A stretch of 64,000 bases of DNA from Synchiropus splendidus (lineage: Eukaryota > Chordata > Actinopteri > Syngnathiformes > Callionymidae): contig NC_071334.1 in assembly GCF_027744825.2 (NCBI RefSeq), positions 65,322,937 through 65,386,936 on the forward strand, in the 5' to 3' direction. The position numbers and the translations under genes are program-made. The notes below the pieces were generated by a model. The model was not told where the DNA came from and made no database searches. It saw nothing but the letters and a program-made list of their open reading frames with translations. Of this stretch, positions 11,819 through 23,414 are shown piece after piece; the first letter of the stretch is position 1, and every line of letters begins with the position of its first letter.

Positions 11819-12293
11819 AGGTGTAAAACCTTTCTCCGCACTGGACCGTGGTCGAGTCGTGTCACAGGGGAGGTGCTCGCTCTCCACACCTCCGAGGCTG
11901 GAGCACTCCAGGGTTTGATGTCCTGTTGTGGGCTGGAGCTGGGACAGGGATGAGGCGAGTCTGGGACAGAGCGTGACTTGGTTTATGACTTTGTCACAGC
12001 CAAACTGCACAGAAGCGCACATTCAGAGCTGGACACGCACCGGGCACCTCTTCACTTCTGGAGAGACGTCACTCACTCGGCAACCCCTCCCACATGCAGC
12101 GGCCACACACATAGAGGAACAGCGCACCTGCAGCAGACACTCTACATTCACTCCTACAAAAGACTATTTTAAGGCTTGGAACGCATTATTGCTTTTTCCA
12201 TTCATTGTAATGGGAAAAATCGATTCAGATTTCGAACAAATCGCTTCTCAAATGGGCGTCTGGAATGGATTGTGGTCGAAAACCGAGGGACCA

Positions 12294-12296
<3 letters not shown>
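11819..12296 (-). mobile_element. Pogo/Tigger-like non-autonomous DNA transposon, copy B
   Basis: Inverted relative to copy A and similar over several hundred bases, for example the shared phrases AGTGACGTCTCTCCAGAAGT and CTCCGAGGCTGGAGCACTCC (allowing for orientation). Its terminal repeat ends at 12296 (reads inward CAGTGGTCCCTCGGTTTTCG) next to a long (TA)n tract. It keeps a subterminal segment, with CCCATTACAATGAATGG on the element strand, that copy A has lost. The other terminus is not clear; unassigned sequence from about 11713 may belong to it. Confidence 0.7.
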
Positions 12297-12298
<2 letters not shown>

Positions 12299-12329
<31 letters not shown>

Positions 12330-12340
12330 CTTTATCATCC

Positions 12341-12434
<94 letters not shown>
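12299..12434. repeat. (TA)n tract with a 17-19-bp insertion
   Basis: Two TA runs are separated by ATGAGACTTTATCATCCGT. The same 19 bases occur again in unique sequence at about 12606-12624. Confidence 0.95.
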
Positions 12435-12438
<4 letters not shown>

Positions 12439-13439
12439 TGGAGCTGTACATTATGAACCAGTGATTCACATTAATAAGGCACCAAGGATAAGTGATCCAC
12501 TAAGTATGCCTTGTTGTGATTTTCATTTGCTGTTTAATTATATGCTACACATTAGCCAAACAGATGTTTCCAATGAGTCCACGCATTAAGTTGCCGGGGT
12601 AATAAATGAGACTTTATCATCCGTGGCAAGATTTGAGAGGTGTGGAGGAAAACAAATGTCGCTGGATATAGATAAATTATGGGTCAGAAGAAAAGTTAAC
12701 ATGCAGAAATGTTTCATTAAGGTCAATCCAGATGATGAAGTGTTGCGTATTTACATTTCTATTCATGCATTTATTTTCCTTTCATGGTTTTCATAGCAGA
12801 GGCAGTTTTGTGAGATGAATCAAAGAAGTGGCTGGGTGACGTGTTAGTGTAAAAAAAAAAAACTCTCTACTGAAAAGACCAAACAGAAAGATTTCCACCA
12901 GTGTAATTTATTCAGGTATTGATGGAGGTAAATTGGAAATGTGTTAGTGTCAGGAAGGACTGCACTCTGTGAATCACTATTAAAATAAACTAATGGACTC
13001 CATTTCTGTTGCCGTAAAAGAAAAGTTAAAGGAGATGCGCTTCGAGGTTCTTGCAGTTTTATGCCCTTTTATATTCTCATCCATCTTTCCTGTTTCACTG
13101 AGTGGAGTTTTATCTTCCTTAAAGTTTCTAGGAGTGGAGGGAAAAAAAAAAATTACAACAGGGTGACATACGCACTAAACTGCAGCAGACACATATAGCT
13201 AAAACTACAGTTTATAGCCAGGCAGAGAACAACACAGAGATGATTTTCACTAAAAGTCAACAATGGAGATACGTGAGGTGTAGTCCCCATGTGTAAAATG
13301 GTAAAATGTGAACTTAGGCAGCGCTTTCCGTGCGTATCCAGCAACCAAAGTGCTTTGCGTTAAGTCACCTAATAACACACACAAGCACACGCTGATGGCA
13401 GTAGGCTGTGATGCCGTGAGCCACCTGAACTGCCAGGAA
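12435..13439. other. Unrecognised non-coding sequence
   Basis: Contains the second copy of ATGAGACTTTATCATCCGT and two short A-runs (about 12852 and 13143). No exon recognised. Confidence 0.4.
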
Positions 13440-13528
13440 CAAACCAAGTGCCTTGCTCTGGCACACAACGACACAAACACAACAAGAGGAAGGGCTGAAC
13501 TGGCAACCTCTGAGTGACAGGCTGAGAA
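13440..13528 (-). repeat. Relic of a ubiquitous fish repeat
   Basis: Read on the minus strand: AGAGGTTGCCAGTTCAGCCC, TTGTGTTTGTGTCGTTGTGT, then AGCAAGGCACTTGG. This is the familiar fish phrase around 'gtcgttgtgtccttgggcaagacactt' next to a B-box-like GGTTGCC...GTTCAGCCC. Only this segment remains. Confidence 0.6.
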
Positions 13529-13534
13529 CTAGAT

Positions 13535-13735
13535 CAGGTTTCATGGCACAGTATTGAGGGGTCGATGAGGTTTCATGAAACTGTGTCCTGATTTTCTTAG
13601 GCCACCAGATGGCACTGTCTGCCATCAAAATGTTTGGACTTGAACAAGTAATTCAATGAAACCTCACATGAATTCTAAACCAATAGCAAAATGTGGACCC
13701 TGTTTCATAAGCCCTGCAATGCAGAACACCTTCTG
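13535..13735. repeat. Palindromic MITE-like repeat with CTCF-like core
   Basis: The left arm has GAGGTTTCATGAAACTGTGT, then CCTGATTTTC and CCACCAGATGGCAC (13602-13615). The right side has CCTGTTTCATAAGCCCTGCA, the inverted, diverged outer arm. The middle carries TTGGACTTGAACAAGTAATT and AATGAAACCTCACATG, both shared with the 15.4-kb copy. CCACCAGATGGCAC fits the published vertebrate CTCF core; binding is inference. Confidence 0.7.
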
Positions 13736-13819
13736 ACCTGTTGTAATATGCGTGAAAATGTTAAATTACTTTCCATGTATTCTCATTTAGGATCAAAATT
13801 ACTTAATGTATATTTACTG

Positions 13820-13821
<2 letters not shown>

Positions 13822-13855
<34 letters not shown>
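13822..13855. repeat. (TTA)n microsatellite
   Basis: About 11 trinucleotide units, followed by a short GTT run. Confidence 0.95.
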
Positions 13856-13976
13856 GTTCTTGTTGTTGTTGTTAATATGATTATTATTATATTTTAATGT
13901 ACTGGCAAAAAATACATTTGATTTGGTGAAATAAGTCTTTTTAGATGTAAATTGGAGGAAAGGTTTTTCAACTTTG

Positions 13977-14066
13977 TTGAAGCTGAGCGTTAACGCAGAT
14001 CTCCATGGCAACAATATGGGAGCATGTTGGCTGTATGGAGATCTGCTTTTGACAGCTTCAGCTCAA
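13977..14066. repeat. Imperfect palindrome, about 90 nt
   Basis: GCAGATCTCCAT (13995-14006) pairs perfectly with ATGGAGATCTGC (14035-14046). Outer sequences TTGAAGCTGA and CAGCTTCAGCTCAA pair imperfectly. It could be fused transposon ends or a pre-miRNA-like hairpin; structure prediction is needed to choose. Confidence 0.65.
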
Positions 14067-14900
14067 GGTTCCTAGAACACAAACTTGTTGAATGATAAAA
14101 AAAATAAAAAATAACACTTTTCAACACTCAATGTCTGACACTGTTCTGTTTTCAGCCTTCTAACAAATTGTGTAATTTATTATTATTTTTTTTTTTTAAG
14201 GAATAAAATCTTCACTGCAGATGAATCTGACTCAGACAAGTACTGTATGCACTTGCAGCAAACATTGAATCAGAACCAAGGTTCTTGTACAGCACTGTCA
14301 AACTAAATGAAAAATGTTGATGTATAGTTGAAGAAACACTTCTTCCACACTGCTTCCCCTATTATATCGCAAACAAACCACCATCCATAATGTCGCCTCA
14401 ACAACTATTGCATTATTCCATTCATCTGTATTTCGTTTATTGATTTGGAAATTTGTTAAAAACATTAAGCAGTGTAAGACAACAAAGGAAGCCATAACTA
14501 ACTTGGGCGTCATCTTCTGAAACATCTCACTGTGTTTGTGTGTGTGTCTGCAGAGAGCTTGCATCAATAAGTCTGTCACACTGTGACTTCTCTGTTAATA
14601 CAGTCGAGACCATTATGTAAACAGCAGTCCAGACAAGCGGTAAAAAAAATGTTTGTTGAATATTTATGAGATGAAATGTCCAATGTGCTGCTGACAATAA
14701 AAAGACGTGTGCTTGTCTCTGGTGCGACTGGTGATCTCTTATGTCACCTCAACCTGAAACCTGTCACTGACAGACAGAGTCATGGTTTCAGTGGTTCCCG
14801 TGCAAAATTCTTGACAGCCACAATGACCATCCCTCGGTCACTGTGGGCCTCAGTTATGCTTGTAAGATCTTATCAGTAAAACATCTACTGCTCTTAGATG

Positions 14901-14901
<1 letters not shown>
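14067..14901. other. Unrecognised non-coding sequence
   Basis: A T-run lies near 14187-14198. A 93-codon minus-strand frame (14298-14579) has no recognised domain. Confidence 0.4.

Positions 14902-14933
<32 letters not shown>
14902..14933. repeat. (AT)n microsatellite
   Basis: An AT run of about 16 units, followed by a T/C-rich stretch to about 15010. Confidence 0.95.
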
Positions 14934-14935
<2 letters not shown>

Positions 14936-15034
14936 TTCTTTTTTTTTATCTTACAGATGTAGCCATGTCTTTTTTTCTTCTTTCTTCGTTTTTTTTTGTT
15001 TTTTTTTATGGGTGCCTCTGACTTCACATGTGTC

Positions 15035-15086
15035 CCTTGTGTGACTTTTCGCTTTGGTGACCCCTGAAGGGAGAAGCCGAAAGAGA
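15035..15086 (-). repeat. Relic of a ubiquitous fish repeat
   Basis: On the minus strand it reads CTCTTTCGGCTTCTCCCTTC, then AGGGGTCACCAAAGCGAAAA. Many fish genomes carry a dispersed element with 'tcggcttctcccttcaggggtcgccacagcg'. Only this core is kept. Confidence 0.65.
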
Positions 15087-15199
15087 GAGTGTTGCATCTC
15101 ACACCTCACAACACCTGTCAATTTGGAGCCTTGTTTTTGTCCTGCATTTATATTAAAAATAAAATAACAACATTGTCAGTGTGCTCTAATTTTTATAGC

Positions 15200-15345
15200 T
15201 CTGTAGGTGGCGCTCCTGGTTTAAAAACAATCTGAGGTGCCATTCATAGAACAAACAATAAATGGATAAAATAAATGCAGAAGACAGTGCCATCTAGTTG
15301 TCTTTGAGACACAGGACACTGTTTCATGGAACAGTGACACAGTGC
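15200..15345. repeat. Palindromic MITE-like repeat, adjacent copy
   Basis: The left part has GTAGGTGGCGCTCC. The right arm has GTGCCATCTAGTTGTC, then ACAGGACACTGTTTCATGGA. The right arm matches the right arm of the copy that follows immediately, so two copies lie side by side in the same orientation. Confidence 0.6.
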
Positions 15346-15545
15346 TGAAGGGTTAATGAGGCTTCATGAAACAGTGTCCTGATTTTCAGAAGTACCAGGT
15401 GGCGCGGTCTAAAGTGTTGTAAAGTGTTTGTACTTGAACAACGAATTAATTGAAACCTCACATTGTATCTAAATCAAGAGCACCATCTAGTGGCTTCTGA
15501 AAATTAGGACACTGTTTCATGAACCCTGCACAATTTCATGATTCC
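15346..15545. repeat. Palindromic MITE-like repeat, best-preserved copy
   Basis: The arm at 15363-15405 (TTCATGAAACAGTGTCCTGA, TTTTCAGAAG, ACCAGGTGGCGC) pairs with 15478-15523 (GCACCATCTAGTGGCTTCTG, AAAATTAGGACACTGTTTCA) over about 45 bp with few mismatches. Each arm carries a CTCF-like core in opposite orientation (ACCAGGTGGCGC forward, CCACTAGATGGTGC reverse). The centre is about 70 bp. There is no coding capacity. The family is not one I can name. Confidence 0.8.
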
Positions 15546-15617
15546 TCACTTATCCTCCGCTAGTTACCACAATGGTGAACTTAAAATGAACACACTGAGA
15601 CAGCAGGTGGCAGCAGC

Positions 15618-15722
15618 TGCGGGTGGGCATCGAAAACCACTTCCGAATAGGAACCGATTCAAAATTGTCAGATTCTCTGGAATCGCTAAGTTTCTGGTTC
15701 CTCGCATCGTTTTCGACTGTGA
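15618..15722. repeat. 'gaatcggttcc' dispersed fish repeat
   Basis: Contains GGGCATCGAAAACCACTTCC, AGGAACCGATTCAAAATTGT and CTCTGGAATCGCTAAGTTTC. This is the fish repeat with alternating 'ggaaccggttc' and 'ctggaatcggtaag' phrases, which I believe derives from a hAT-type DNA transposon. Boundaries are approximate. Confidence 0.55.
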
Positions 15723-17563
15723 AATATGACTGACGTTCACGGAGCTGCATCGCTGATGGAGGAGTTTCAGCGGCGATGGATGGTGAAGGGGTAATAAGGC
15801 TTTGTTTTGTTTGCACAGACGATGCGACTTCAGGACGACCGAAACCCTACGACATGGTATAGTGATGAAACACTGTGTTTGATAAGTGACAGTGGACAAC
15901 CCTGAGCTAACAGCTACATTAACGGTTAGCATGGCGCGAACCGCACCAAGCTCCGGAGCTACAGTGAATGCATCATTTTTGATGTCAAGTTGACATTGCT
16001 ATTCAAATAAGACCATTTAAGCATGATGAGCCGAGAAAAGAGATGCATACACATACACTGATGTTTTAAATTGTTCACATGGACCAATAAAGAATAAATG
16101 AACTGGAGCTCTGTGTCAACTGTTTCATGGCTCATAGGGTTCATTTCCGTTCCAGGTCAGACAGCACGACTCATTCCTGTTTCTCTGATGCTCAATCCAC
16201 AGAGGTTTTTGAACTCAAAATGACAGTTACTCAAGTTCCCTTGTGGAACACAATAAACCGATCAAGAAGTTAAAAAAAACATCCTCTTGATCCTCCTTTG
16301 ACTCTTCAAAAACTGACAGTTGTTACGAAACAATTTCACTGAGTGGTATCATAAATGGAATTGCTCTGATCTAAAACAATACCCAAATCGTGAAGCAGTC
16401 TCGGAAATGTTAAAATCTTATCAGTTCCCATCCCTTGCAGTAGCCTACCGGAATTTGCTCGTATGACCCAGTCGAATCCGAGCAAAGAAGACACTTGGGG
16501 ATGTGTGCACACTACATGAAAACTAGATCATTGAGGCCCCTTCTGCCTACTCAACTCTGTCCTCTGACACAGTCTCTCTCTCTCTCTCACACGCTGACTC
16601 TGACACGTGCGATCACAGTGATAACAAAGCTCTGAAATGAACTCATCTTTTTGTTTCCAAATAACGCATTGTCAAAGCGACAAATGAATCCGCTCCCACC
16701 AGTGACGCGAAATAGATACATTACTTTCAAATTTCAATTTATTTTCTGGTGACGGTGGTGGTCTTGTGGGCCTGCCACTCATCCCATTGATTTTGTTTTT
16801 TGCGTCTCACTCGGCATTGAAATGTAACCACAGCTTGTCATGTCAGGCTAGTAGCCATCTTTCATGTAAAGCACGAGGCTTCAGAATCTAACATTTCAAG
16901 ACGCTTTAATTACAGTTCCTGTTTATCTCAGAGAGGCATTGACAGAAGACAAACCACAAAGACACAACATATAGCCTCCACAACGAAACTACTGAAAATC
17001 GGAAAGGAAAATACGACCCCAAAAGGTACACACTGGCTCTTTCATGAAGCAAACCGGTATTTGTGGAGCAATGCGTCGCCTGCCAGGCAAATGATTAAAA
17101 ATGGATCTACACTCATTCCAGCTTGAGGCATTTCTCAAACTGTTGACAAAGCTATTGTCACAGAAAAGTAATAAAAGAGCGATGAAACCTGTGACAGTTA
17201 CCCAGGCAGAACCATTTCTCTGTCTGACATGCAACGAAGAACAAACATTTGATTACATGCTGAGGCTTATTCTTTATTCATTGCAGGGATATGGACCTGT
17301 CAAACAAGTAGGCGACTTGTATGATCCCACAACTCTCAGACACAGCAATAGAGAAGTCCGGGCCAATAAGCCGATAATGTCTTCCTCAAAGTCACTTTTA
17401 CCTAAAGCGAGAAAAATTCAATTCCCTTGAAACCCTGTGGACTTGGATGGATTGTTTCCTTTTGCGACGTCAGTCTGTTTTAGGTTTCTCCAGAAGTCAC
17501 TCTGTAAAAATAAATAGATGTTATTTGTTGCAAAACTGCTTAATTATTGCCAAGGTTTGTTGG

Positions 17564-17566
<3 letters not shown>
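15723..17566. other. Unrecognised non-coding sequence
   Basis: No repeat or exon recognised beyond a short TC run at about 16574-16588. The longest frame is 109 codons (17101-17430), with no known domain. Confidence 0.4.

Positions 17567-17597
<31 letters not shown>
17567..17597. repeat. (TA)n microsatellite
   Basis: A TA run of about 15 units, followed by T-rich sequence. Confidence 0.95.
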
Positions 17598-17600
<3 letters not shown>

Positions 17601-17794
17601 TTTTTTAAATTTTATTTCTTTATTTTTTCCTTTGGATTTTTTGAATCCATATCAGTCATTTATTTGCATCTCGCGTGTCATTGTATGCATTGTACTGCAA
17701 CCTGCTGTATGACTCATTACACAATGTTTCAAGCAAAAACTATGTGAATGAAATATCCTATATTACCAAACTTTTTTTACTCACCTGCCTTAAC

Positions 17795-18600
17795 ATCTGA
17801 ATTCAAGTGCTATTCCATTCCTAACCCAGTGGCTAGATGTCAGTCTACCTATTGCAGCTATTACAGCGTCAACTTTCCTGGGAAGGCTGTCGACAAGGTC
17901 GAGGAGTGTGTTCATCGGAATCTTTGACCATTCTTCCAAAAGCCCATTGGTGCTGCAACAAAGCTGTTGGTGGAGAAGGCCTGGCTCTCAGTCTCTGCTC
18001 TAATTCATCCCATAGGTCTTCTACAGGGTTCAGGTCAGGACTCTGTGCAGGCCAGTCTAGTTCATCCACAACAGAATCTGTCATCCATGTCTTTATGGAC
18101 CTTGCTTTGTGCACTGGTGCACAGTCGTGATGGAGGAGGAAGGGGTCTGCTCAAAACTGTTCCCACAAGCTTGGGAGCATGGGATTGTCCAAAATGTTTT
18201 CCTGAGGAATTCAAAGTTCCTCTCAGTATAGTGGAGTCGTGATTTACACCACTGCATCTGGCGTGTGATGTATGGCTTGGACGCAGCTGCTCGGCCATGG
18301 AAACCCATTCCATGAAGCTCTCTGCGTACTGAACTTGTGCTAACCTGAAGGACACATGAAGTTTGGAGCTCTGTAGCGCCACAGCATTCGCTGACCCCTC
18401 TCTGTCAGTTGACAGGCCTGACCACTTCGAGTTGCTGTTGTCCCCAGACTAATAAAGCTGACAGTTTACGATGGAATATTTGGATTTGTTGCACAGGTGA
18501 CATCCTATGACAGTTCCAAGCTGGAGTTCACTGAGCTCCTGAGAGCGGCCCATTCTTTCACAAATGTTTGTCAAATGTCTGAATGTCTGCTCGATTTGAC
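17795..18600 (-). pseudogene. Tc1-like DD34E transposase pseudogene
   Basis: On the minus strand the relic begins MGRSQELSELQLG (ATG at 18553-18551). It continues in shifting frames through HGMGFHGRAAASKPYITR and QWCKSRLHYTERNFE, then HHDCAPVHKARSIKTW, and ends with LDWPAQSPDLNPVEDLWDE and LRARPSPPTA. Tc1/mariner transposases cut and paste DNA at TA sites. The second catalytic Asp (codon 18124-18126) and the Glu (18019-18021) are both kept with exactly 34 residues between them. The middle third, including the first catalytic Asp, is deleted. There are several frameshifts and stops, so the product cannot be active. The C-terminal part continues past 17869 in other frames (LPRKVDAVIAAIGR) to about 17830. 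Terminal inverted repeats were not resolved. Confidence 0.9.
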
Positions 18601-20734
18601 GCCTGATTCTGACCATGACTGACTGAAGTCTATACTGTCTCAATGCCTCTCTAGTTATTAATGTAGGAATTGAAAGATGAATAATTTCACTGTCATTAAA
18701 AAAATGTTGGCAAGATGGTGAGTAGGCATGGAAGAGTACCGTATTGATTTTGATCCCTCTTGAAGTATGTATGGCTTCCGTCATACCTCAACATAAATAA
18801 AATAATGTGTGCTTGAGCTCGCCATGGTCTTGGACATCACTTGTAGAATGCCTGAGTGGAGTCTTTCTCTTCTTTTCCAACTGATGCAAAGGTGATCATT
18901 GGCGACTGACTAATCCACCTCAGTATTTTGCAGCTCACTGGCCACACACCCATCCACTTTGAATCCCTTTGGGGAAATAACAAAGCTGACCTCACTGTTT
19001 CTCATTCTCAGCCTCCTTTGCCACAGCCGACCAAAGTCACCGGCCATACTCTCCTCTACTTGCTAAGGGCCTTTGTGACGGATGCTCTTTTCTTTTTTCT
19101 CAATCAAGAGATCACATCCTCAAAAGGTAGACTGCCAAGGAATCCCAAGAAATTTTGGAACGACCCGCGACAAAATGAATGAATTAGCCCTCATGAAGCC
19201 ACTTCTAAAGCTTGAAGGAGTCCTATGAATCACCATGCACAAACGGGAATTTTGTGGATGAAAAAGAAAAGGTTGGTGTTCATGGCGATACCATAAGGAC
19301 AAGACCAAAATGGCCTTTAGTGGAGAAACAAAGACCTCTGCGGAGGGAAACGAAAGTGTGTGTCCCAAGAGGCCTGGCATGAAAGCAATACTGGATTGCA
19401 GAAATACCAACAGTATATGACCTTTGTAGTGTCTGGGGCTCCTTTGTTGCTTGACAACCTGGAAGACTGTGTCACGGACTGATCTACACATTTAAAAAAA
19501 TAAAAAGAATAATAATCTGGCCTGATCCGATGTACAATCCACACAGTAGCATGTGCACATCTCGCACTTAAATGGTCCTGCAAAATAATGTTACTGTAAT
19601 ACTGTACAGTATGTGCTGTAGCCACAAAAGGTGTCTCAACATTACAGCTAATTCATCGTCTCAAAAATTTATGATACATACCAAATTTGTTGATCTGATA
19701 ACCTCATCATTTTAATAAATGTTGGGTGTGAAGATTCACAAAGGTTTTTGGTTGCAAATATTATGTTCAATATTTGCCCAGACCATTTTGGAGCCCTACA
19801 TTGGAACAAATTCACTCACAAGCCCCATATATTTGTCCCCTGTCTGTGAAAATCCTCCTGTAAAAGACAATACTGTTAGCATGAGATGCATTTGGATGTT
19901 GGAAGTGACTATTCATTTGGATGCCAGTAAGTGTTTTGAAAGATTTCAACAGGCAGGATCTCTTGACACAGCCAGCCAAAATACTCCTACCGGCTGCTAC
20001 TATTTTGTTGCACTCTGAACCCTGTGACTTAAACAAAGCTGCAGCTAATATATGGATTTCAACAGTCAAATATGCTTCTAGATATTATGCCTAATTTCTT
20101 CAGACCAATTGAATTGCAGTAGTTTTATTTACATTAGTAGTAAAGTAGTAGTAGTAGTAAAAGTATTGCTTTCAGATAGTTGTGCAGCAACATGATTATG
20201 GACATTACCATTTTTTTCGAGTTTGTAATCGATCTTGAAGCTGGACCCCGTTTTCAAGCCTTTTTCAGTGTGATGTTACGAAAATCACTGACCTTTCCCT
20301 GGTGTAGACTGCACCGCTGAACCAGCAGCCAAATATTCAGGTGCATGCCATAGTCCAGAAATGGCAGTGCTCCAAAAGGAGGACATAACACAATTCAGGT
20401 GAAACTTGGTATTGTTTAATGGTATTTCAGGGCTCTTGAGGAAGCACAACATCAGAATCTATTCATCATTTCAGACAATCTTTTTGAAATACTTCATTCT
20501 GATGGTGTATCTTTTTTTTTTTTGTAAGAAATGCTAACAAGCGCCAGCTTCTGTCCTCTCAATACCATTCAGTTGAGTTTCATTGTCTACATGTCAGCAA
20601 TGACTCATGAGCCAGACACATCCAATATTAAGCAAGGACGCCACTGAATGGCATGACAAGCAGTGAACGAGTCAGAGAACCTGAAAATAAAGAAAACAGA
20701 GCTGAAAACAAACTTTGCCAGGAACCGACTGCGA
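18601..20734. other. Unrecognised non-coding sequence
   Basis: Some sequence just after 18600 may still be Tc1 5' untranslated DNA. A 123-codon minus-strand frame (19120-19491) has no recognised domain. Short (TAG)n at about 20134-20158 and a T-run at 20513-20523. Confidence 0.4.
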
Positions 20735-20753
20735 CAAAAAAAAAAAAAAAAAA
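20735..20753. repeat. Poly(A) tract
   Basis: Nineteen A residues. It could be a retroposon tail, but the sequence upstream was not recognised. Confidence 0.9.
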
Positions 20754-23014
20754 CTTACCACACACAATCCTTGGTCAGCGCACAGCTTGAATCCCTCGGC
20801 TTGCCTCCGGTTCAGTCTAAGCACCGAAGACCACACATACACAGGTCACACGGGTCACACGGGCTTTGGATTGTGACCTGTTGAGTAACCTCAGGTAGCT
20901 GCCACTCTTCGCTCACAGCCTCGTCTCCCAAGGCTTTCGGTGATAGGGCAACGAGAGTGGACAGCAAACTTGCCACTTCTAAGCTTGTGTCAAGGGAGAC
21001 GAAAGCAGAGTGCAGATAGAGGAGGACAGAGAAAGCAATCCACTGCTGCAACTGAGAGTTCTGTCCCTTCACACTTCACCATTTTCCTCTTTCCAGTTTT
21101 GACTTCTTTTTCACAGTGAATCAATCCAACCTGACAAGACGTATAATTGACATCAAATTGAAATCAAGACATGAATCAAGAGGATGTAATTGCTTTCTAG
21201 ATGCACTGAATATGAACCATGTATAAACATTTAGTGGAATGATTTGCAGGATTCAAGAGAAGGGCTGCAATTTCAGCTGGTCATAAAATTACCTAAAGAT
21301 GTTGCAGTGACATACACAACTTAAATACACTTTGACCAATAACTAGATCACTGAAAATGCAAGTTTGTTTCACAAGATTTCTAACAGCCAAACCAGGAAC
21401 GTAAACCTTTTGTCACAGAGGCCTTTTATTATGAAGGAAGCAGCTGGAGGTGGACATGACTATGATGGTTTTAGGTCCGATTTAGGCTGTAAAATCTTGA
21501 AATGAACATGATCTCAAGGAGAGGAACATGCCTGCCTACAAATGATGATCTCCAAACATATATGAAGATCTCTGGTCATAAATATGCAACATGGTTATGA
21601 GTGACGGCCCTGACTGTTTTCAGAGCCGATTGTTGGGACGAATGAGTTATTATAGTAAGGCATTACCATGACGGTAAGTCACCCAACTGGACTCCTTGGA
21701 GATCATGTGACACGTCATGAAGCCAAAATAAAAAAAAAACTAAAAAAATCTACTTTCCAATTGCACTTGTGTGACATTCCTGTTGCATAGAAAGTAGAAG
21801 AGAGCGTGACAAAGTCTGTTCATATGCAACGCGGTCATATAAACATAAAAAAAATAAAAATAAAATAAAAAAATATGCAAGTTAACAGCATTTTAGCAGA
21901 AACCAAGTGATCAATTGTCCTTAATCATAAACATCAAATGCAGAAGAGCGCAACAATTTAAATCATCTACCTGGACTTGCAAAGTCCCCAGTTTTGTTCA
22001 CCTACAACGACATTATTCTGGGCAGTGAACCAGTCACAACAGCCTGAAACACAAGCTTTTTTTTCCCCCTTTCTCTTTCAAAACAAATGGCTGACTTGTA
22101 AATACCACAGCAAAAGTGCTGAGCAGCAATTACTGGTGCTGCCGGCATTGGATCTACTTCTTCGCAGAACGGCCCCGGTGACCAAACGCGGCTGAACTTG
22201 GGCACAAGAAAGAGCTCGAAGGTGGTGGCTTGAAATTAATGACTGGTGTTGAGGCTACTGGACCCCTATGACAAAGTAATACAAGCAAGACTGATGACTG
22301 GTGTTCGGCCGCGTTGAACTTGTGGGTTGCGCGCCTGACAAACACATTAAGGTGCAGGATGAACTGACAGCAGCGGAATAAGAATGCAGCTGTCGGAGGC
22401 AGCACAAACAAATCCCACTCATAAAACAAAACAAAAGAGATGATTTCCCAGGAACAGAGAGGTGGTCTTTCCGTTTCCCGTTGACCATGTTCTTTTCATT
22501 TTGACATTTGATCAGTGTGCTTGTGGACAGTAGTGTTCCTGAACGAATGGAGGATTCATGGTTTAATGGCCGTGTTCTGCCTTGCTACTGTATATAGTCG
22601 TATATACACATGTTGTTGCAAATGATGACAGCTGTGTGGTGTCCTCACAAGATGTACTGACCACATCAACTGTGTCTTTGAGAAGAAACAGCAGTTTTGC
22701 TCTTTAACCACAATGCAGATAAATAACACCTGACCCATTATGGCCTGCCTCTACATGATTCCCTCACAAATTGGTTGGTCATTCAAGGACCTTCCCTTGA
22801 GTTTAACGTTATGACCGTGGTTCTACAGTGTTCCTAACAATTATTTGAATTCCAGTGCATAATGATACATACAGCGGTCCTTACCGTGGGGCGAAAGGAT
22901 GACTATGAATTTGTGTCATACGAAATGTATGAGACTGTTTCACAGGGCGCATATGTGGGTCTCCCTGGTTTGCATCCGATATCTGCCACCCCCCTGCCAA
23001 CCATCTCCAGGCTC
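20754..23014. other. Unrecognised non-coding sequence
   Basis: A-rich low-complexity stretches lie near 21727-21748 and 21846-21878. No exon, RNA gene or named repeat recognised. Confidence 0.4.
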
Positions 23015-23185
23015 TTCATGAGTGATGGGTCGGTGAGGCTTCATGAAACAGTGTGGCAGCTTTCTGAAGCCACCAGATGGCACCACCATCTGTATAAAGT
23101 TTGGCATTGAACAGCAATTTCAAACGGGCCCTCACATCATTTAAACAAGTGCCAATAACACTGTTTCATGAAACCTTGTCTGCTC
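23015..23185. repeat. Palindromic MITE-like repeat with CTCF-like core
   Basis: The left arm reads GTGAGGCTTCATGAAACAGT, then CTGAAG and CCACCAGATGGCAC (23070-23083). The right arm is AACACTGTTTCATGAAACCT. CCACCAGATGGCAC is identical to that in the 13.6-kb copy. Family logic is as for 15346-15545. Confidence 0.75.
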
Positions 23186-23414
23186 ATCACGACTATTCAT
23201 AACCTCTACGCAACATCTTGACTAGGGTTGCTATGACGTGCCAACGTGGACTAAAATTGACTGTAAACTCTTTTCCACTTCTGGAAAACACTGAAAGTAT
23301 GGGAATATTTCACAGTGGACGCATCAAAGACAAACATATATGACTCATCACATTTTGAACGGTTGAAATTGAAATAAACCATCATTTAATAGAACAGAAC
23401 ACCTTCACCTTCTT
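23186..23414. other. Unrecognised spacer
   Basis: Unique-looking sequence between the palindromic MITE and the retrotransposon fragment; nothing recognised. Confidence 0.4.

Noticed and set aside
20812..21072. Minus-strand frame resembling a secreted peptide (hydrophobic start, acidic pro-region)
   Set aside because: It opens at GTG, and the in-frame upstream codons reach a TGA with no ATG. No family match and no convincing splice structure.
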